DNA of 64,000 nucleotides from Bacteroidaceae bacterium (GTDB lineage: Bacteria; Bacteroidota; Bacteroidia; Bacteroidales; Bacteroidaceae): contig JAFZWM010000025.1 of the NCBI GenBank assembly GCA_017617315.1, positions 1 through 64,000 on the forward strand, in the 5' to 3' direction. Both the position numbers and the translations under genes were made by a program. A model generated the notes under the pieces. The model worked only from the letters and a program-made list of their open reading frames with translations, was not told the DNA's origin and did no database searches. Positions 35,554 to 43,898 of the stretch are shown here, piece after piece (within the stretch, counting starts at the first letter, position 1; the number at the start of each line of letters is the position of its first letter).

Positions 35554-36273
35554 TTATTCATTACGAATTAACTTCAGGAACTCCTCTGGCTTGGTGTTGA
35601 TTACCAATTCTGGTGGGAAAGCCGTCTCACGCAACAGCTCGAGTGCATTGTCGAAGTCGGCAACCTGACTCGTGTGGTGTGCGTCACTACTAACGATGAT
35701 TGGATTGTCGTACTTCTTCGATAGCTCAAGCATCTTGATGAAGTAAGGACGTGCCAGTGTCTTATGACGGTAAGGATTGAGCGATGAATTGTTCAGTTCA
35801 AGCAACGTGCCCGTGCGCTTGGCTGCAAGCACGACTGCCTCGATGTCAAAATCGCTTGCCGTTCCATCGCAAGGATGCGATATGATATTCACGTGTGGAT
35901 TCTCTATTGCACCGATGAGAGCCGAAGTGTTCTGCTCACGGTTGCCATCCGTGTAGCATAATGAATGGAGACCAGCAATGACATGGTCAAAGCATCCCCA
36001 GTACATATCATCCGTAAGGTCAAGCGTACCCTCGTAGTCAATGATATTAAGTTCCGCCCCCATCACCAATCGCATATCACCATACTGACGTGGCACAATG
36101 TACTGATTACGGAAATAAAGAGGGTCACAAGTACCCGGAATCATAGGACCATGCTCCGTGATTCCATATACCTTGAGTCCCTTATGCTGTGCTTCAGCCA
36201 CCATCTCATTGACGGTACTGAATGCGTGTCCACTCACAATGGTGTGAGTATGAACGTCTATGAGTAAATTCAT
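35554..36273 (-). CDS. PHP-domain phosphoesterase (YcdX-type)
   Basis: A 239-aa single-domain PHP metallohydrolase. The metal-binding motifs are DVHTHTIVSGHAF near the N-terminus, GITEHGPM, an HSLC/ISHPCDG stretch in the middle and SDAHHTSQVADF at the C-terminus. This pattern fits the YcdX family of trinuclear-zinc phosphatases rather than HisK or the DNA polymerase PHP domain. The physiological substrate is unknown. It is monocistronic. Confidence 0.88.
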   Translation of the reverse strand: MNLLIDVHTHTIVSGHAFSTVNEMVAEAQHKGLKVYGITEHGPMIPGTCDPLYFRNQYIVPRQYGDMRLVMGAELNIIDYEGTLDLTDDMYWGCFDHVIAGLHSLCYTDGNREQNTSALIGAIENPHVNIISHPCDGTASDFDIEAVVLAAKRTGTLLELNNSSLNPYRHKTLARPYFIKMLELSKKYDNPIIVSSDAHHTSQVADFDNALELLRETAFPPELVINTKPEEFLKLIRNE

Positions 36274-36559
36274 ATATTATAATTAGAGGCCCCCACCCTA
36301 CCTCCCCGAGGGGAGGAGTTTGAAGATACATTAATCATAGATAATTAAAGAAATTTTGTCTCAACACAAAGAGCACGGAGGGCACAGAGTTTTTTCTTTC
36401 CAAGAATCACATTAACTATATAGCTTCTCTGAGTTCTCTGTGCTCTCTGTGTTTCAAAAATAGTACATTATAATGTCCCTTTGCAAGAACTTAAAAACTT
36501 AAGAACTCACAAACTTAAAATCTCCACTTTTAACTTTTACTTTTTAACTCTTAACTCTC
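36274..36559. other. Intergenic region with inverted ACACAGAG repeat
   Basis: No gene is visible. CAACACAAAGAGCACGG...CACAGAG (about 36363-36392) and CTCTGAGTTCTCTGTGCTCTCTGTGTTT (about 36427-36454) form long, imperfect complementary arms. A CCTCCCCGAGGGGAGG hairpin lies at about 36299-36314. Confidence 0.55.
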
Positions 36560-37225
36560 TCATTTGAACAAATGAGAGCAGAACCATTTCTTTGCCACAG
36601 GCAGGAAGAGGTCATGACCATCCGCATTGAGGTGGGCAGTATCGTCAGGACGCTGGAAGTATTTCTTGCGGAAATCTGCGTCACGCACCTTGATGATGCT
36701 CTTCTCCGTACAGTTATCAAGAACAGGAATCTTATATTTCTTGCACACCTTCTTTATTTCCTTGCACACTGGCACGAAACCTGGGCGGTCAACGTACCAA
36801 GGAGTGACGTAGCCAATCTTAGCCTTTGGACACAGTTTCTTGATACCAACAATAAGCGTATTGAGCGAATCGACAAACATCCTCAATGAGTCCTCATTGC
36901 TCCTTATCTTATCTGCATCATTATGACCACCGATGATAAGAACATAATCTGCTGATGGCTCCATTGCCGTATAGCGTACCCAAAGGGCAGGACCGAAGTT
37001 CCACTTGCCATCGTGCGAACGGTCGAAAGCCACGCACGAACCATTCCTACCATAATTATTATATGTAAGACCCAACTCCTTCGCCATCTTGTAATGCCAA
37101 GACTCCTCCTTAGGACACATGTGGTTAGCCACATACGAATCGCCAATTACATTCAGAATCTTCTGTGCCTCAGATGGCAGAACAGCAACAACAGTCAATA
37201 TTATTGCACAAAGTATTTTCTTCAT
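36560..37225 (-). CDS. Exported SGNH/GDSL hydrolase
   Basis: A 221-aa protein with a signal peptide (about residues 1-20). The SGNH blocks are visible: the nucleophile Ser in LNVIGDSYVANH (block I), Gly/Asn in NNYGRNGSC (block II), GGHNDAD (block III) and the Asp-His pair in AHLNADGHDLF (block V). It is probably an esterase or acetylesterase acting in the periplasm. The substrate is unknown and the neighbours give no clue. A promoter box lies at 37264-37271. Confidence 0.88.
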   Translation of the reverse strand: MKKILCAIILTVVAVLPSEAQKILNVIGDSYVANHMCPKEESWHYKMAKELGLTYNNYGRNGSCVAFDRSHDGKWNFGPALWVRYTAMEPSADYVLIIGGHNDADKIRSNEDSLRMFVDSLNTLIVGIKKLCPKAKIGYVTPWYVDRPGFVPVCKEIKKVCKKYKIPVLDNCTEKSIIKVRDADFRKKYFQRPDDTAHLNADGHDLFLPVAKKWFCSHLFK

Positions 37226-37263
37226 AACGTATAGATTATTTTAATAAAAACCAATATCACTTG

Positions 37264-37271
37264 CAAAGATA
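37264..37271 (-). promoter_or_regulatory. Promoter -7 box for the SGNH hydrolase
   Basis: The minus strand reads TATCTTTG followed by C, an exact TAnnTTTG match 39 nt before the ATG at 37225. Confidence 0.6.
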
Positions 37272-37968
37272 CAGTTTTTTCGAACATTGTGAACAAAGCT
37301 CATCAAAAATAATAAGATTGACAAACAAACAAATATATCCCCTCCACACTGAGCCAATCAGTTTTTCGGTCTTCAAACAGACAAAAAGTGTCAAATAAGC
37401 GAAAAGTACGTTTTCTGACGGAAATCAGTGTCGCAACATGTATTTTTTCACTCTGAATGCAATATCTGGCCTTTTTTAGCTCCAAAGTATAAAAATATTG
37501 TATCGTTACATTATAACAAGCATCCATTTGCCGTATAACTTAGAATATTTATTGTACGAAAACAACCTAAGCAACAGTAAAAACAGACCAAAATAGCGAT
37601 AAAACAAGATAAAAAAGTGTCAATACTAACAAATGATAACTCCAAGCACACTTGTCGCTTATGATTTCTCACCCAAAGCCGCAAGATTCGAATAAAAAGC
37701 AAGAAAATGGGGCAATTTGAAAATGGGTAATGATGACACATATTGATGTAACAAACGGCTGCACACTCAAAAATAAGGGTGTACAAAAGACAATAAATCA
37801 ACATTTTGCATTGAGTGTTAATTGTACATTCCCTTTTTGCACACTTTTTCCGAAGAATTATATTTCAAAAATCTCACAGTGAAGAAAAAGATATGAAGAT
37901 GTAACTAAAAAAGCAATCAAATGAAAGGTGTTGCAATGAAATTGAAAACGGGATTGACGAAAACCGCA
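37272..37968. other. Gene-free A/T-rich stretch
   Basis: Only short minus-strand frames of low-quality composition are present and none has a promoter or terminator near it. I see no RNA gene or mobile element in this 700-bp stretch. Confidence 0.5.
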
Positions 37969-37976
37969 TATCTTTG
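37969..37976 (+). promoter_or_regulatory. Promoter -7 box of an orphan transcript
   Basis: TATCTTTG followed by CAG is an exact TAnnTTTG match. The best TTG upstream is not at ideal spacing. No protein gene follows on this strand for more than 2.5 kb. Confidence 0.55.
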
Positions 37977-37982
37977 CAGTGT

Positions 37983-38462
37983 CAAAAAACAAAAATAGTT
38001 TTTCAAAAAACATTTAAGTTTTGAGACAACAGAACCTGATTCGACAGGTTGGATGACAGAACTAAACAGACGGGGTTTTATCATTAATATATACGGGATT
38101 TTTTAACAATTAAAGATTGTGATTAGGACAACGGATTGTGATTAGGATAAGAAATTAAGTTTTAGAGCAAGAATAACAATTAGGTAGAATCGGAACAAGA
38201 AAGGAACATTAAGGAATTAGGACAAGAGAAAGGTTAATAAAAAAGAACAGCTAATTTATAGAAGGTGAACGAACGAAAGATGGGGAATGAAGCATAGATA
38301 TGTGTGAATACAAGAAGTAAACGGGTTAATAAAAAAGTTATGAATTAATTAAAGGGTTAGTTAGAAAAAATATTTCTCTCAATAGGTAAACACAATATAT
38401 AAGTATTAGGTTAGATGTTAGTTCGTACGCACTACTCAGTGGTTGAGTAGTGCGTATATTTT
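37983..38462 (+). ncRNA. Candidate non-coding RNA (about 480 nt)
   Basis: The region between the box at 37969 and the terminator at 38426-38456 has no long ORF. It starts with a small hairpin (AACCTGATTCGACAGGTT, 38033-38050). A 17-codon frame (38053-38106, MTELNRRGF...) follows. Then comes purine-rich sequence with a direct repeat GATTGTGATTAGGA twice at about 38114-38150. No tmRNA, RNase P, 6S or SRP signature is found. The transcript is inferred from the promoter and terminator only. Confidence 0.4.
38426..38456 (+). terminator. Terminator of the orphan transcript
   Basis: TACGCACTACTCA and TGAGTAGTGCGTA form a perfect 13-bp stem with a 5-nt loop, followed by TATTTTGT. Confidence 0.7.
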
Positions 38463-38542
38463 GTATATGTTGTTAGTCCGTTGCAATATGAATAATTGCC
38501 AGTTATAGATAGTGGCTTGTTAGCTCTTCCTGCAAACAAAAA

Positions 38543-38572
38543 GAGGGTGCGCAATCATGTTTGCGCACCCTC
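38543..38572. terminator. Terminator downstream of the 51-aa ORF
   Basis: GAGGGTGCGCAA and TTGCGCACCCTC form a 12-bp stem. On the minus strand it is followed by TTTTTG. It is a close relative of the 22685-22730 terminator and lies 14 nt beyond the stop of the small minus-strand ORF. Confidence 0.7.
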
Positions 38573-38586
38573 CTTTTAATGTTGTT

Positions 38587-38742
38587 CTAATCAATCGAAC
38601 TTTGGCGTATTCTTGCGTCAAAGTTCTTCGTTGGACCTTCCATGCCTACCCCTTCCGTACCCTCTGGGCGTGGTGTACCATCTGGTCGCACGTTTCCTGT
38701 GCTTCCTGCAAGAATCGTCGTTCTAAGTCTTGTCTTTGCCAT
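38587..38742 (-). CDS. Small Gly/Pro/Thr-rich protein candidate (51 aa)
   Basis: ATG at 38742 and TAG at 38587 enclose a 51-aa frame. It has a basic N-terminus (MAKTRLRTTILAG), a middle rich in Gly, Pro and Thr (RPDGTPRPEGTEGVGMEGP) and a polar end. No family is recognised. A well-placed terminator directly downstream supports a real transcript. It may be a short precursor peptide, a remnant or chance. Confidence 0.4.
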   Translation of the reverse strand: MAKTRLRTTILAGSTGNVRPDGTPRPEGTEGVGMEGPTKNFDARIRQSSID

Positions 38743-38790
38743 CGTTGCAGATGTTTTATATAGTTATTTGTTTTCTTCTGTTTCTGTGTT

Positions 38791-38976
38791 TTATCGATTT
38801 TGATTTTGTTGTGGAATAGCCATCTGCAAGAATTTGTTTGTAAGATTCAAACTCTGCTTTAGGCTGTCATGGGCTTCTTGGGTTCAGAACAGGTAATTAT
38901 TACACAAGTTTGTAGATGCTTCTGCTTTTAATTCTTCAATTTTTTTATCGAGAGTAGTATCTTTAAGAAAGTGCAT
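38791..38976 (-). pseudogene. Small ORF interrupted by an in-frame TGA
   Basis: From the ATG at 38976 the frame reads MHFLKDTTLDKKIEELKAEA and on to YLF. A TGA follows (38884-38886), and the frame then continues TQEAHDSLKQSLNLTNKFLQ to a TAA at 38791. Both halves look protein-like and share a frame, which suggests one gene of about 61 codons with a nonsense change (TGG to TGA would restore Trp). The family is unknown. Confidence 0.3.
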
Positions 38977-39211
38977 ATTTGATGTTATTTGTCATTTAAA
39001 CACTCAAGTTTGTTTCTTTTCTCTCCAAGAGTATGATGTTAACTAAGATTCTGAAAAATAGATTATTTCCCTCTACTTGTTGAATGTACAATATTTATAG
39101 TATGTTATCGACAAATCTCCTCACTAAACTTCGTATAGTTTCTATTCGTTTTTTAAAACTTATCTGAATCTTCAAAGTGCAAATGATTACATTGTCCGTG
39201 ATTTGGTGTTT

Positions 39212-39334
39212 TTAAAGCATCATATAGAAATCTCTGTCAATACCATCATTGCTTAGTTGGATGCTCTTGACGTCGAATGGCGTATTTATTGGTGCTTGTT
39301 GGGGAAATCCAACTTTATGTGAGGCAACTATCAT
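39212..39334 (-). pseudogene. Possible 40-aa coding remnant
   Basis: A 41-codon frame from ATG 39334 to TAA 39212 includes SHKVGFPQQAPINTPFDVK and NDGIDRDFYMML. The open frame extends 11 codons upstream of the ATG without a better start. It reads like protein but matches nothing I recognise. It may be debris beside the transposase pseudogene. Confidence 0.25.
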
Positions 39335-39512
39335 TGCGCGTTTTCTGGTAATGTTCAGTTTTGTATTTTATAATTGACAAACTTTATTATAAGTTCCATT
39401 GTGCTTCGCATTTTCTTTTATTACTGTCCGCTAAACATTATACAAAGTCACTCTCCCCCTTGAAACCCAGGAGTTGAGTGACTTTCCTTTTTCAGTAAGC
39501 CCCATATTTGTA

Positions 39513-40401
39513 TTAATCCTCCAAATCCGGCGATGATTCTGCACATTTTTCAAGCATTCTTTTCAAGTCTTCGTCAGGACTTTCAAGGAATGAGTCCAGA
39601 TTGATATAGTACATGAGCACAATTCTCACCATGTTAGCCAATCCTGAGAAACTCCACCTGCGTTTCAAACTTTGCTGCAGCAGCGTCATTAGCAGATTTG
39701 CTATCAGTGTAACCCAAATCTTAATCTTGATGACATTGCTGCTCTCGCCATAGAAGTCTCTGAGTGGAAAATTCTGCTTTATCTGCTTGAAAAGCGACTC
39801 TATCTGCCATCTGCGTCGATAAATAAGGACAATAGTCTCCAGCGGCATATCAAAGTCATTGGTAGGCAACCGTATAAGTTTCGGTTGCTTGCCTTTCTTT
39901 ATGTCCACATACGTAACAATCCTTGCAATATGGTTAATCTCGCCTTTACGGAATACAACTACCTGTTCCCTGTATTGCATCTTGCCTGACGGATCCATAT
40001 CCATACAGTCCTCAAGAACCTCATACACAAGATTTTTCTTTAGTTTTGTGACGTAAACGACGTTTTTTTCCGTCAATTCCTCAAACTTCTCGTAGTTTAT
40101 GTACGCCCTGTCCATTGCCACAATCTCACCATTTGAATACATGCCGGGAGCAAGCATAAAACTATCGTTGGTGGCTGCAGAGGTAAACTTGACATCGCAT
40201 GGTACATTTTCATTTGCAGAGATGACGGCATGCACCTTGATGCCTCCTTTCTTCTTTCCAGTCTTTGGGTGACGGCCGACACCTTTGAAAATGAGATTAG
40301 AGAAGAGGGATATGGTCGTGGAATCGATGATTCTCAGGCGTTTTATCCACGCTTCTGTGCCATTTCGCCGGCTGTCCGAGGAAAGAGTTACCTTTGTTCA
40401 T
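39513..40401 (-). pseudogene. IS4-family transposase, internally deleted and frameshifted
   Basis: The C-terminal part (39513-40330) reads as a DDE transposase: IIDSTTISLFSNLIFKG with the first Asp, FKGVGRHPKTGKKKGG, AMDRAYINYEKFEEL with the second Asp, and YRRRWQIESLFKQIKQNFPL (Y-R-E/K motif region with the Glu). The ATG at 40401 starts MNKGNSFLGQP, a typical N-terminus of this group. It then joins directly, in a different frame, to sequence just before the first catalytic Asp. About 100 or more residues are missing, so the element cannot make an active enzyme. Hairpin ends at about 39443-39480 and 40441-40471 may mark the IS boundaries. Confidence 0.8.
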
Positions 40402-40525
40402 GTTATTGATGTTTTATCACAAAAACAAAGGTAACAATTTGGGCTGACTCCACAATTATGGAATCAGCCCTTTCTTTTTTCTTATTAAAACTTTTAGCGG
40501 ATAGTAATAATTTTTTTTTAAAAAA

Positions 40526-40567
40526 CGTTTTGGAACGTGAATAATGGAGATATCCTGTTCCAAAACG
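40526..40567 (-). terminator. Terminator of the ABC-GntR operon
   Basis: CGTTTTGGAAC (40526-40536) pairs perfectly with GTTCCAAAACG (40557-40567). On the minus strand seven T residues follow. Confidence 0.75.
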
Positions 40568-40607
40568 GCTTTTTTAGGTTTGGGCGTATGTCGTAGTAGA
40601 GGTGATG

Positions 40608-40991
40608 TTAGCTTTGTTGTTTTTGCATCTTAAGCCAGTCTCTAAACATAGTTTGAACCTCGTTCATTGAGATGTCAAGTTGCTTTAGTTTGACAAACAT
40701 CTCTGGGAGTTCATCGTTAAGAAACGTATCCTTTCTGTTTGATATGATTTTCTGTACGGCTCCTTCGGCTACGAAATAGCCTAGTCCGCGCTTATTAAAT
40801 ATAATCTCGTCGCTTTGCAGATAATCGAATGACTTTACAACGGTGTTGGCATTAACCTCGACCGTTGCGGCGTATTCTCTTACCGACGGAATGCGTTCTC
40901 CTTCGGGATAAGTATTGTTCAGAATCTCATCCATTATTCTGTCGGCAATTTGAAGATAGATCGGCTTGTTTTCTTTAAAAATCATGTGCAA
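40608..40991 (-). CDS. GntR-family regulator, YtrA type
   Basis: A 127-aa regulator. Residues about 8-75 form the GntR winged helix (IYLQIADRIMDEILNN, RIPSVREYAATVEVNANTVVKSF, YLQSDEIIFNKRGLGYFV). Only a short helical C-terminal part follows, as in the YtrA subfamily, which usually controls adjacent ABC transporter genes. It is the last gene of the operon, 4 nt after an ABC permease, so it probably autoregulates the transporter. The small ligand or signal is unknown. Confidence 0.9.
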   Translation of the reverse strand: MHMIFKENKPIYLQIADRIMDEILNNTYPEGERIPSVREYAATVEVNANTVVKSFDYLQSDEIIFNKRGLGYFVAEGAVQKIISNRKDTFLNDELPEMFVKLKQLDISMNEVQTMFRDWLKMQKQQS

Positions 40992-40995
40992 ACTA

Positions 40996-41847
40996 TTATT
41001 TGTTGTTGATAGAATTCGTAATCTGTGACGACTTGAACATCTTGTAGCTCTTCCGCCATAGGAAGATTGTGAGCCAAATCTCCACTAATAAGAATATGAG
41101 CATCAGGATTATTTTCTTGTCGATAAGCACTCCTGATTTTTGCGGGTATATAATGCCATAAAAGAATTCTGTTCTTGGATATACATAGTGCAGAATCAGA
41201 ATAATTGTGGCTGCGAATGCAACTATGCCTGATATGGCTTTCAGAGCGATAAAACGCTGCTGTGCGTTGCTAATGTAAAGGCAGAATGCCTGTGAAAGCA
41301 GGATTGTTGCAACGAATATTAATAACTGAATGACTGGATGTCCGATGTTTATGACATAAAAGCATGATTGAAAGAAACTGATGCTTTTATCGGAGTAACA
41401 GAAAAATGATTTCAGTTCTGTACCGTTTATTACTTTCGAAATCAAGAATATCGCAGATTCGTTGATTGTTACGGCAAAAACGAACGTTAAAATCGGTGCA
41501 ATCAGAACGATTAGCGATTTGGCAACGAACTTCTCTTTTGTTGTAGACGGGCGCATTAGTACATTTATTCTGCCTTCCTTGCTATGCATTTCCTGCATGT
41601 GTGATAATGCGTAGAAGATAAACAGCATGTCCATCACAATTGTATAGAATATGTTTAGGACAGTTTTGTAAAAGTACGGTTTGTCTGCCGTATTCTCGCT
41701 TGCAAGGATTATGAGGGGCAGAAATACACAAGAGTACAAAACCATCAAGCCTGTATTGATAATAGTCTTCTTGATGAACTTGCTTCTAAAGAATTGAATA
41801 TCGACTTTCAGTTCATTCTTGAATCTGTTATAATTGAAATCCTTCAT
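40996..41847 (-). CDS. ABC-2 type transporter membrane protein
   Basis: A 283-aa membrane protein with about six hydrophobic segments and no enzymatic motif. It overlaps the preceding permease by 4 nt (41844-41847), indicating translational coupling. The pair likely forms the membrane part of an exporter with the ATPase at 42711-43559. The exported molecule is not known. Confidence 0.8.
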   Translation of the reverse strand: MKDFNYNRFKNELKVDIQFFRSKFIKKTIINTGLMVLYSCVFLPLIILASENTADKPYFYKTVLNIFYTIVMDMLFIFYALSHMQEMHSKEGRINVLMRPSTTKEKFVAKSLIVLIAPILTFVFAVTINESAIFLISKVINGTELKSFFCYSDKSISFFQSCFYVINIGHPVIQLLIFVATILLSQAFCLYISNAQQRFIALKAISGIVAFAATIILILHYVYPRTEFFYGIIYPQKSGVLIDKKIILMLIFLLVEIWLTIFLWRKSYKMFKSSQITNSINNK

Positions 41848-42698
41848 TTCTTGAATAATTTAAGTGAGAATTTGCTTCCGGCAATCTGATTCCTTTTGAA
41901 AAAACAATATGCCAGTAGCCAATTTAATACTCCGAACGTGGCGTATGTGACATTGCAGAAGAGGATGCTTTTTTCAACCTTTATTTCAACAGAATCGTTT
42001 ATCATCAATTTGTAATAGAAGGCGAAAAATACATATATGAGAGCGAAAGTGAACAGATTGTTCATTATAATTCCCGAAAGAAGTCGATGCTTGTGCCAGA
42101 TGTTTGAGCACAGAATGTATAAAGACTGTACCCAGAACATCATAAGAAAAGGTGGAGCGTACTGCTTGTTGTTTTGACTTGCCAGCATATATTGCTCAGG
42201 ATTTATACCCTTTCTTTTTAAGCCTTGAAAAAATCCGATGAAGAAATCGCTCGATATCAGGGGCGGAAATATGTTAAATGTAAAATCGCTCCCGAATTTG
42301 CTTTGACAGCCCAAAATGGTGTTTATAATAAGTCTGATGAGCTCAGAAGCGTTATATGCCACTAAACATTCGACAAAAACAACCACTATGCAAATAAATG
42401 AGCGCACGACGAATTTTTCCAGATTGCTTGCCGGAAGCATGATGTATTCCACATTTTTCGGCTTGGAATGTCTTGAAGCGGCAATGCACATCGTTATGAA
42501 AAACATAAAACTGAGTATTGGTTTCTGATTTTCGGCAAATAACTCGGCTTTGTTTAACGCGTATATCTGGTTGTAAAAAGAAAACAGCAAAAAGCATGCA
42601 AATAGGACGCAGAAAACTGTCAGATGGGTCTTTCTGTCGTTTGAATATTCGTAGCTCAGAAGTGCAGCGATTCTTTTTATACTGAAAACATTGTTCAT
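41844..42698 (-). CDS. ABC-2 type transporter membrane protein
   Basis: A 284-aa membrane protein with about six predicted helices, second gene of the operon and 12 nt after the ATPase gene. It differs from the other permease in sequence, so the exporter is probably a heterodimer. The loop KRKGINPEQYMLASQNNKQY lies between membrane segments. Confidence 0.78.
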   Translation of the reverse strand: MNNVFSIKRIAALLSYEYSNDRKTHLTVFCVLFACFLLFSFYNQIYALNKAELFAENQKPILSFMFFITMCIAASRHSKPKNVEYIMLPASNLEKFVVRSFICIVVVFVECLVAYNASELIRLIINTILGCQSKFGSDFTFNIFPPLISSDFFIGFFQGLKRKGINPEQYMLASQNNKQYAPPFLMMFWVQSLYILCSNIWHKHRLLSGIIMNNLFTFALIYVFFAFYYKLMINDSVEIKVEKSILFCNVTYATFGVLNWLLAYCFFKRNQIAGSKFSLKLFKK

Positions 42699-42710
42699 GT
42701 GCTTCGGATT

Positions 42711-43559
42711 TTATTCTTCGAAAATCTTTTTAATTTCGTCGCGCTTGTTCAGCGTTGCGTTGAACAGCGTTTCGAGGTTCATTGTGCTTTCGGCGTTTTC
42801 GAGGTTTCTGAACACCGCGCTGTAGCCAGCCAGCGAAGGCTGCGTAAAGATGGCGTCTGATATATCGTCGTTTATGCCAGTCTCGGCAAAATACAGCTTC
42901 TCTGTGATGTCGGCAACATTCTGGTCGAGCAAGATGTCGTTGTTGTCGAGAACCACTACCTTATCGAGTAGAATGTCGATGTCTTTAACCTGATGGGTTG
43001 AGATGATTATCGAACGATTGTCGCTCATGCTCGATGCAATAACCTTGCGGAACTGACTTTTCGAAGGAATGTCGAGTCCGTTTGTCGGTTCGTCCATCAG
43101 CAGGAGAGAGGTGTTCGTTGCGAGCGCGAAGCACATGAACACCTTTTTCTTCATTCCCATCGAAAGTTCTTTCAGGTTAAGGTTCATGTCGAGTTCGAAT
43201 TTATCCATCGTGCTCTTCATGTCGTCGTAGCTGAAGTTTGGGTAAAAAGGGGAGAGAAGCTTTATGTATTTGTTCAGCGTTGTGTCGGGCATACTGAATT
43301 CCTCGGGAACGATAAAGATGTCTTGAAGTGTTTCAGGATTTCGCTCCTTGACATTCTTGTTCTTGAAGAGCACTTCGCCTTTCTGGGCATGAAGGAGTCC
43401 GCACAGCAGATAGAGCAGAGTACTCTTGCCTGTTCCGTTCTTGCCCAGCAGTCCGATGATTTTGCCTTCGTCGAAGGTTATAGAGAAGTCGTTGAACACA
43501 TTTTGCCTGTTGCTATAACCGTATGTTACCGAACTTACGCTTAAAAAATCGTTTCTCAT
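42711..43559 (-). CDS. ABC transporter ATP-binding protein
   Basis: A 282-aa ATPase. I use the ATG at 43559 (MRNDFLSVSSVTYGY); the longer frame runs across the promoter box. Walker A is GLLGKNGTGKSTLL, the signature is LKELSMGMKKKVFM, Walker B is LLLMDEPTNGLD and the switch His is in ISTHQVKD. The C-terminal 70 residues are extra to the core. It is the first gene of an ATPase-permease-permease-GntR operon of the YtrB kind. Confidence 0.93.
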   Translation of the reverse strand: MRNDFLSVSSVTYGYSNRQNVFNDFSITFDEGKIIGLLGKNGTGKSTLLYLLCGLLHAQKGEVLFKNKNVKERNPETLQDIFIVPEEFSMPDTTLNKYIKLLSPFYPNFSYDDMKSTMDKFELDMNLNLKELSMGMKKKVFMCFALATNTSLLLMDEPTNGLDIPSKSQFRKVIASSMSDNRSIIISTHQVKDIDILLDKVVVLDNNDILLDQNVADITEKLYFAETGINDDISDAIFTQPSLAGYSAVFRNLENAESTMNLETLFNATLNKRDEIKKIFEE

Positions 43560-43615
43560 TATGTTTTCTTTTATGTATTGAGTTATCTTTTGTGTTATAC
43601 TATTGTAGTACACTG

Positions 43616-43623
43616 CAAAAGTA
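43616..43623 (-). promoter_or_regulatory. Promoter -7 box of the ABC-GntR operon
   Basis: The minus strand reads TACTTTTG followed by C, matching TAnnTTTG, 57 nt before the ATPase start. Confidence 0.6.
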
Positions 43624-43796
43624 ATTATAATAATTTATTCCTCCAAATTCTTTTCCTTGAAATATTGAATATCTGTGTAAATATTCTTTAAATCAATACT
43701 TTATACTTTGCGAGAAAGACGCTTGTAATATAATATGTATAGGTTGCTATATTTCAAAAAAATCAGAAAATAAAATGTTAAAATATGTTAAATTGT

Positions 43797-43826
43797 TTTG
43801 TGAAATGGAAATAATATATACTTTTG
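43797..43826 (+). promoter_or_regulatory. Promoter of the small secreted protein
   Basis: TTTG (43797-43800), an 18-nt spacer and TACTTTTG (43819-43826) form a good Bacteroidota promoter, giving a leader of about 67 nt before the ATG at 43899. Confidence 0.65.
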
Positions 43827-43898
43827 TAGTGTAATACTTAACTAATACACCAGTCGAGTATTAAAGAAAAGAATATTAACAAAAAATTAGATACAATT

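Noticed and set aside
36360..36465. Inverted ACACAGAG sequence as a possible operator
   Set aside because: Similar sequence occurs near 29055. The arms are long and imperfect and lie at a gene 3' side, so an intergenic repeat is more likely.
38033..38050. GATTCGACAGG resembles the 5' end of tmRNA
   Set aside because: No tag-peptide frame, no 3' acceptor-like half and no TTCGA T-loop follow. The match is explained by the small hairpin AACCTGATTCGACAGGTT.
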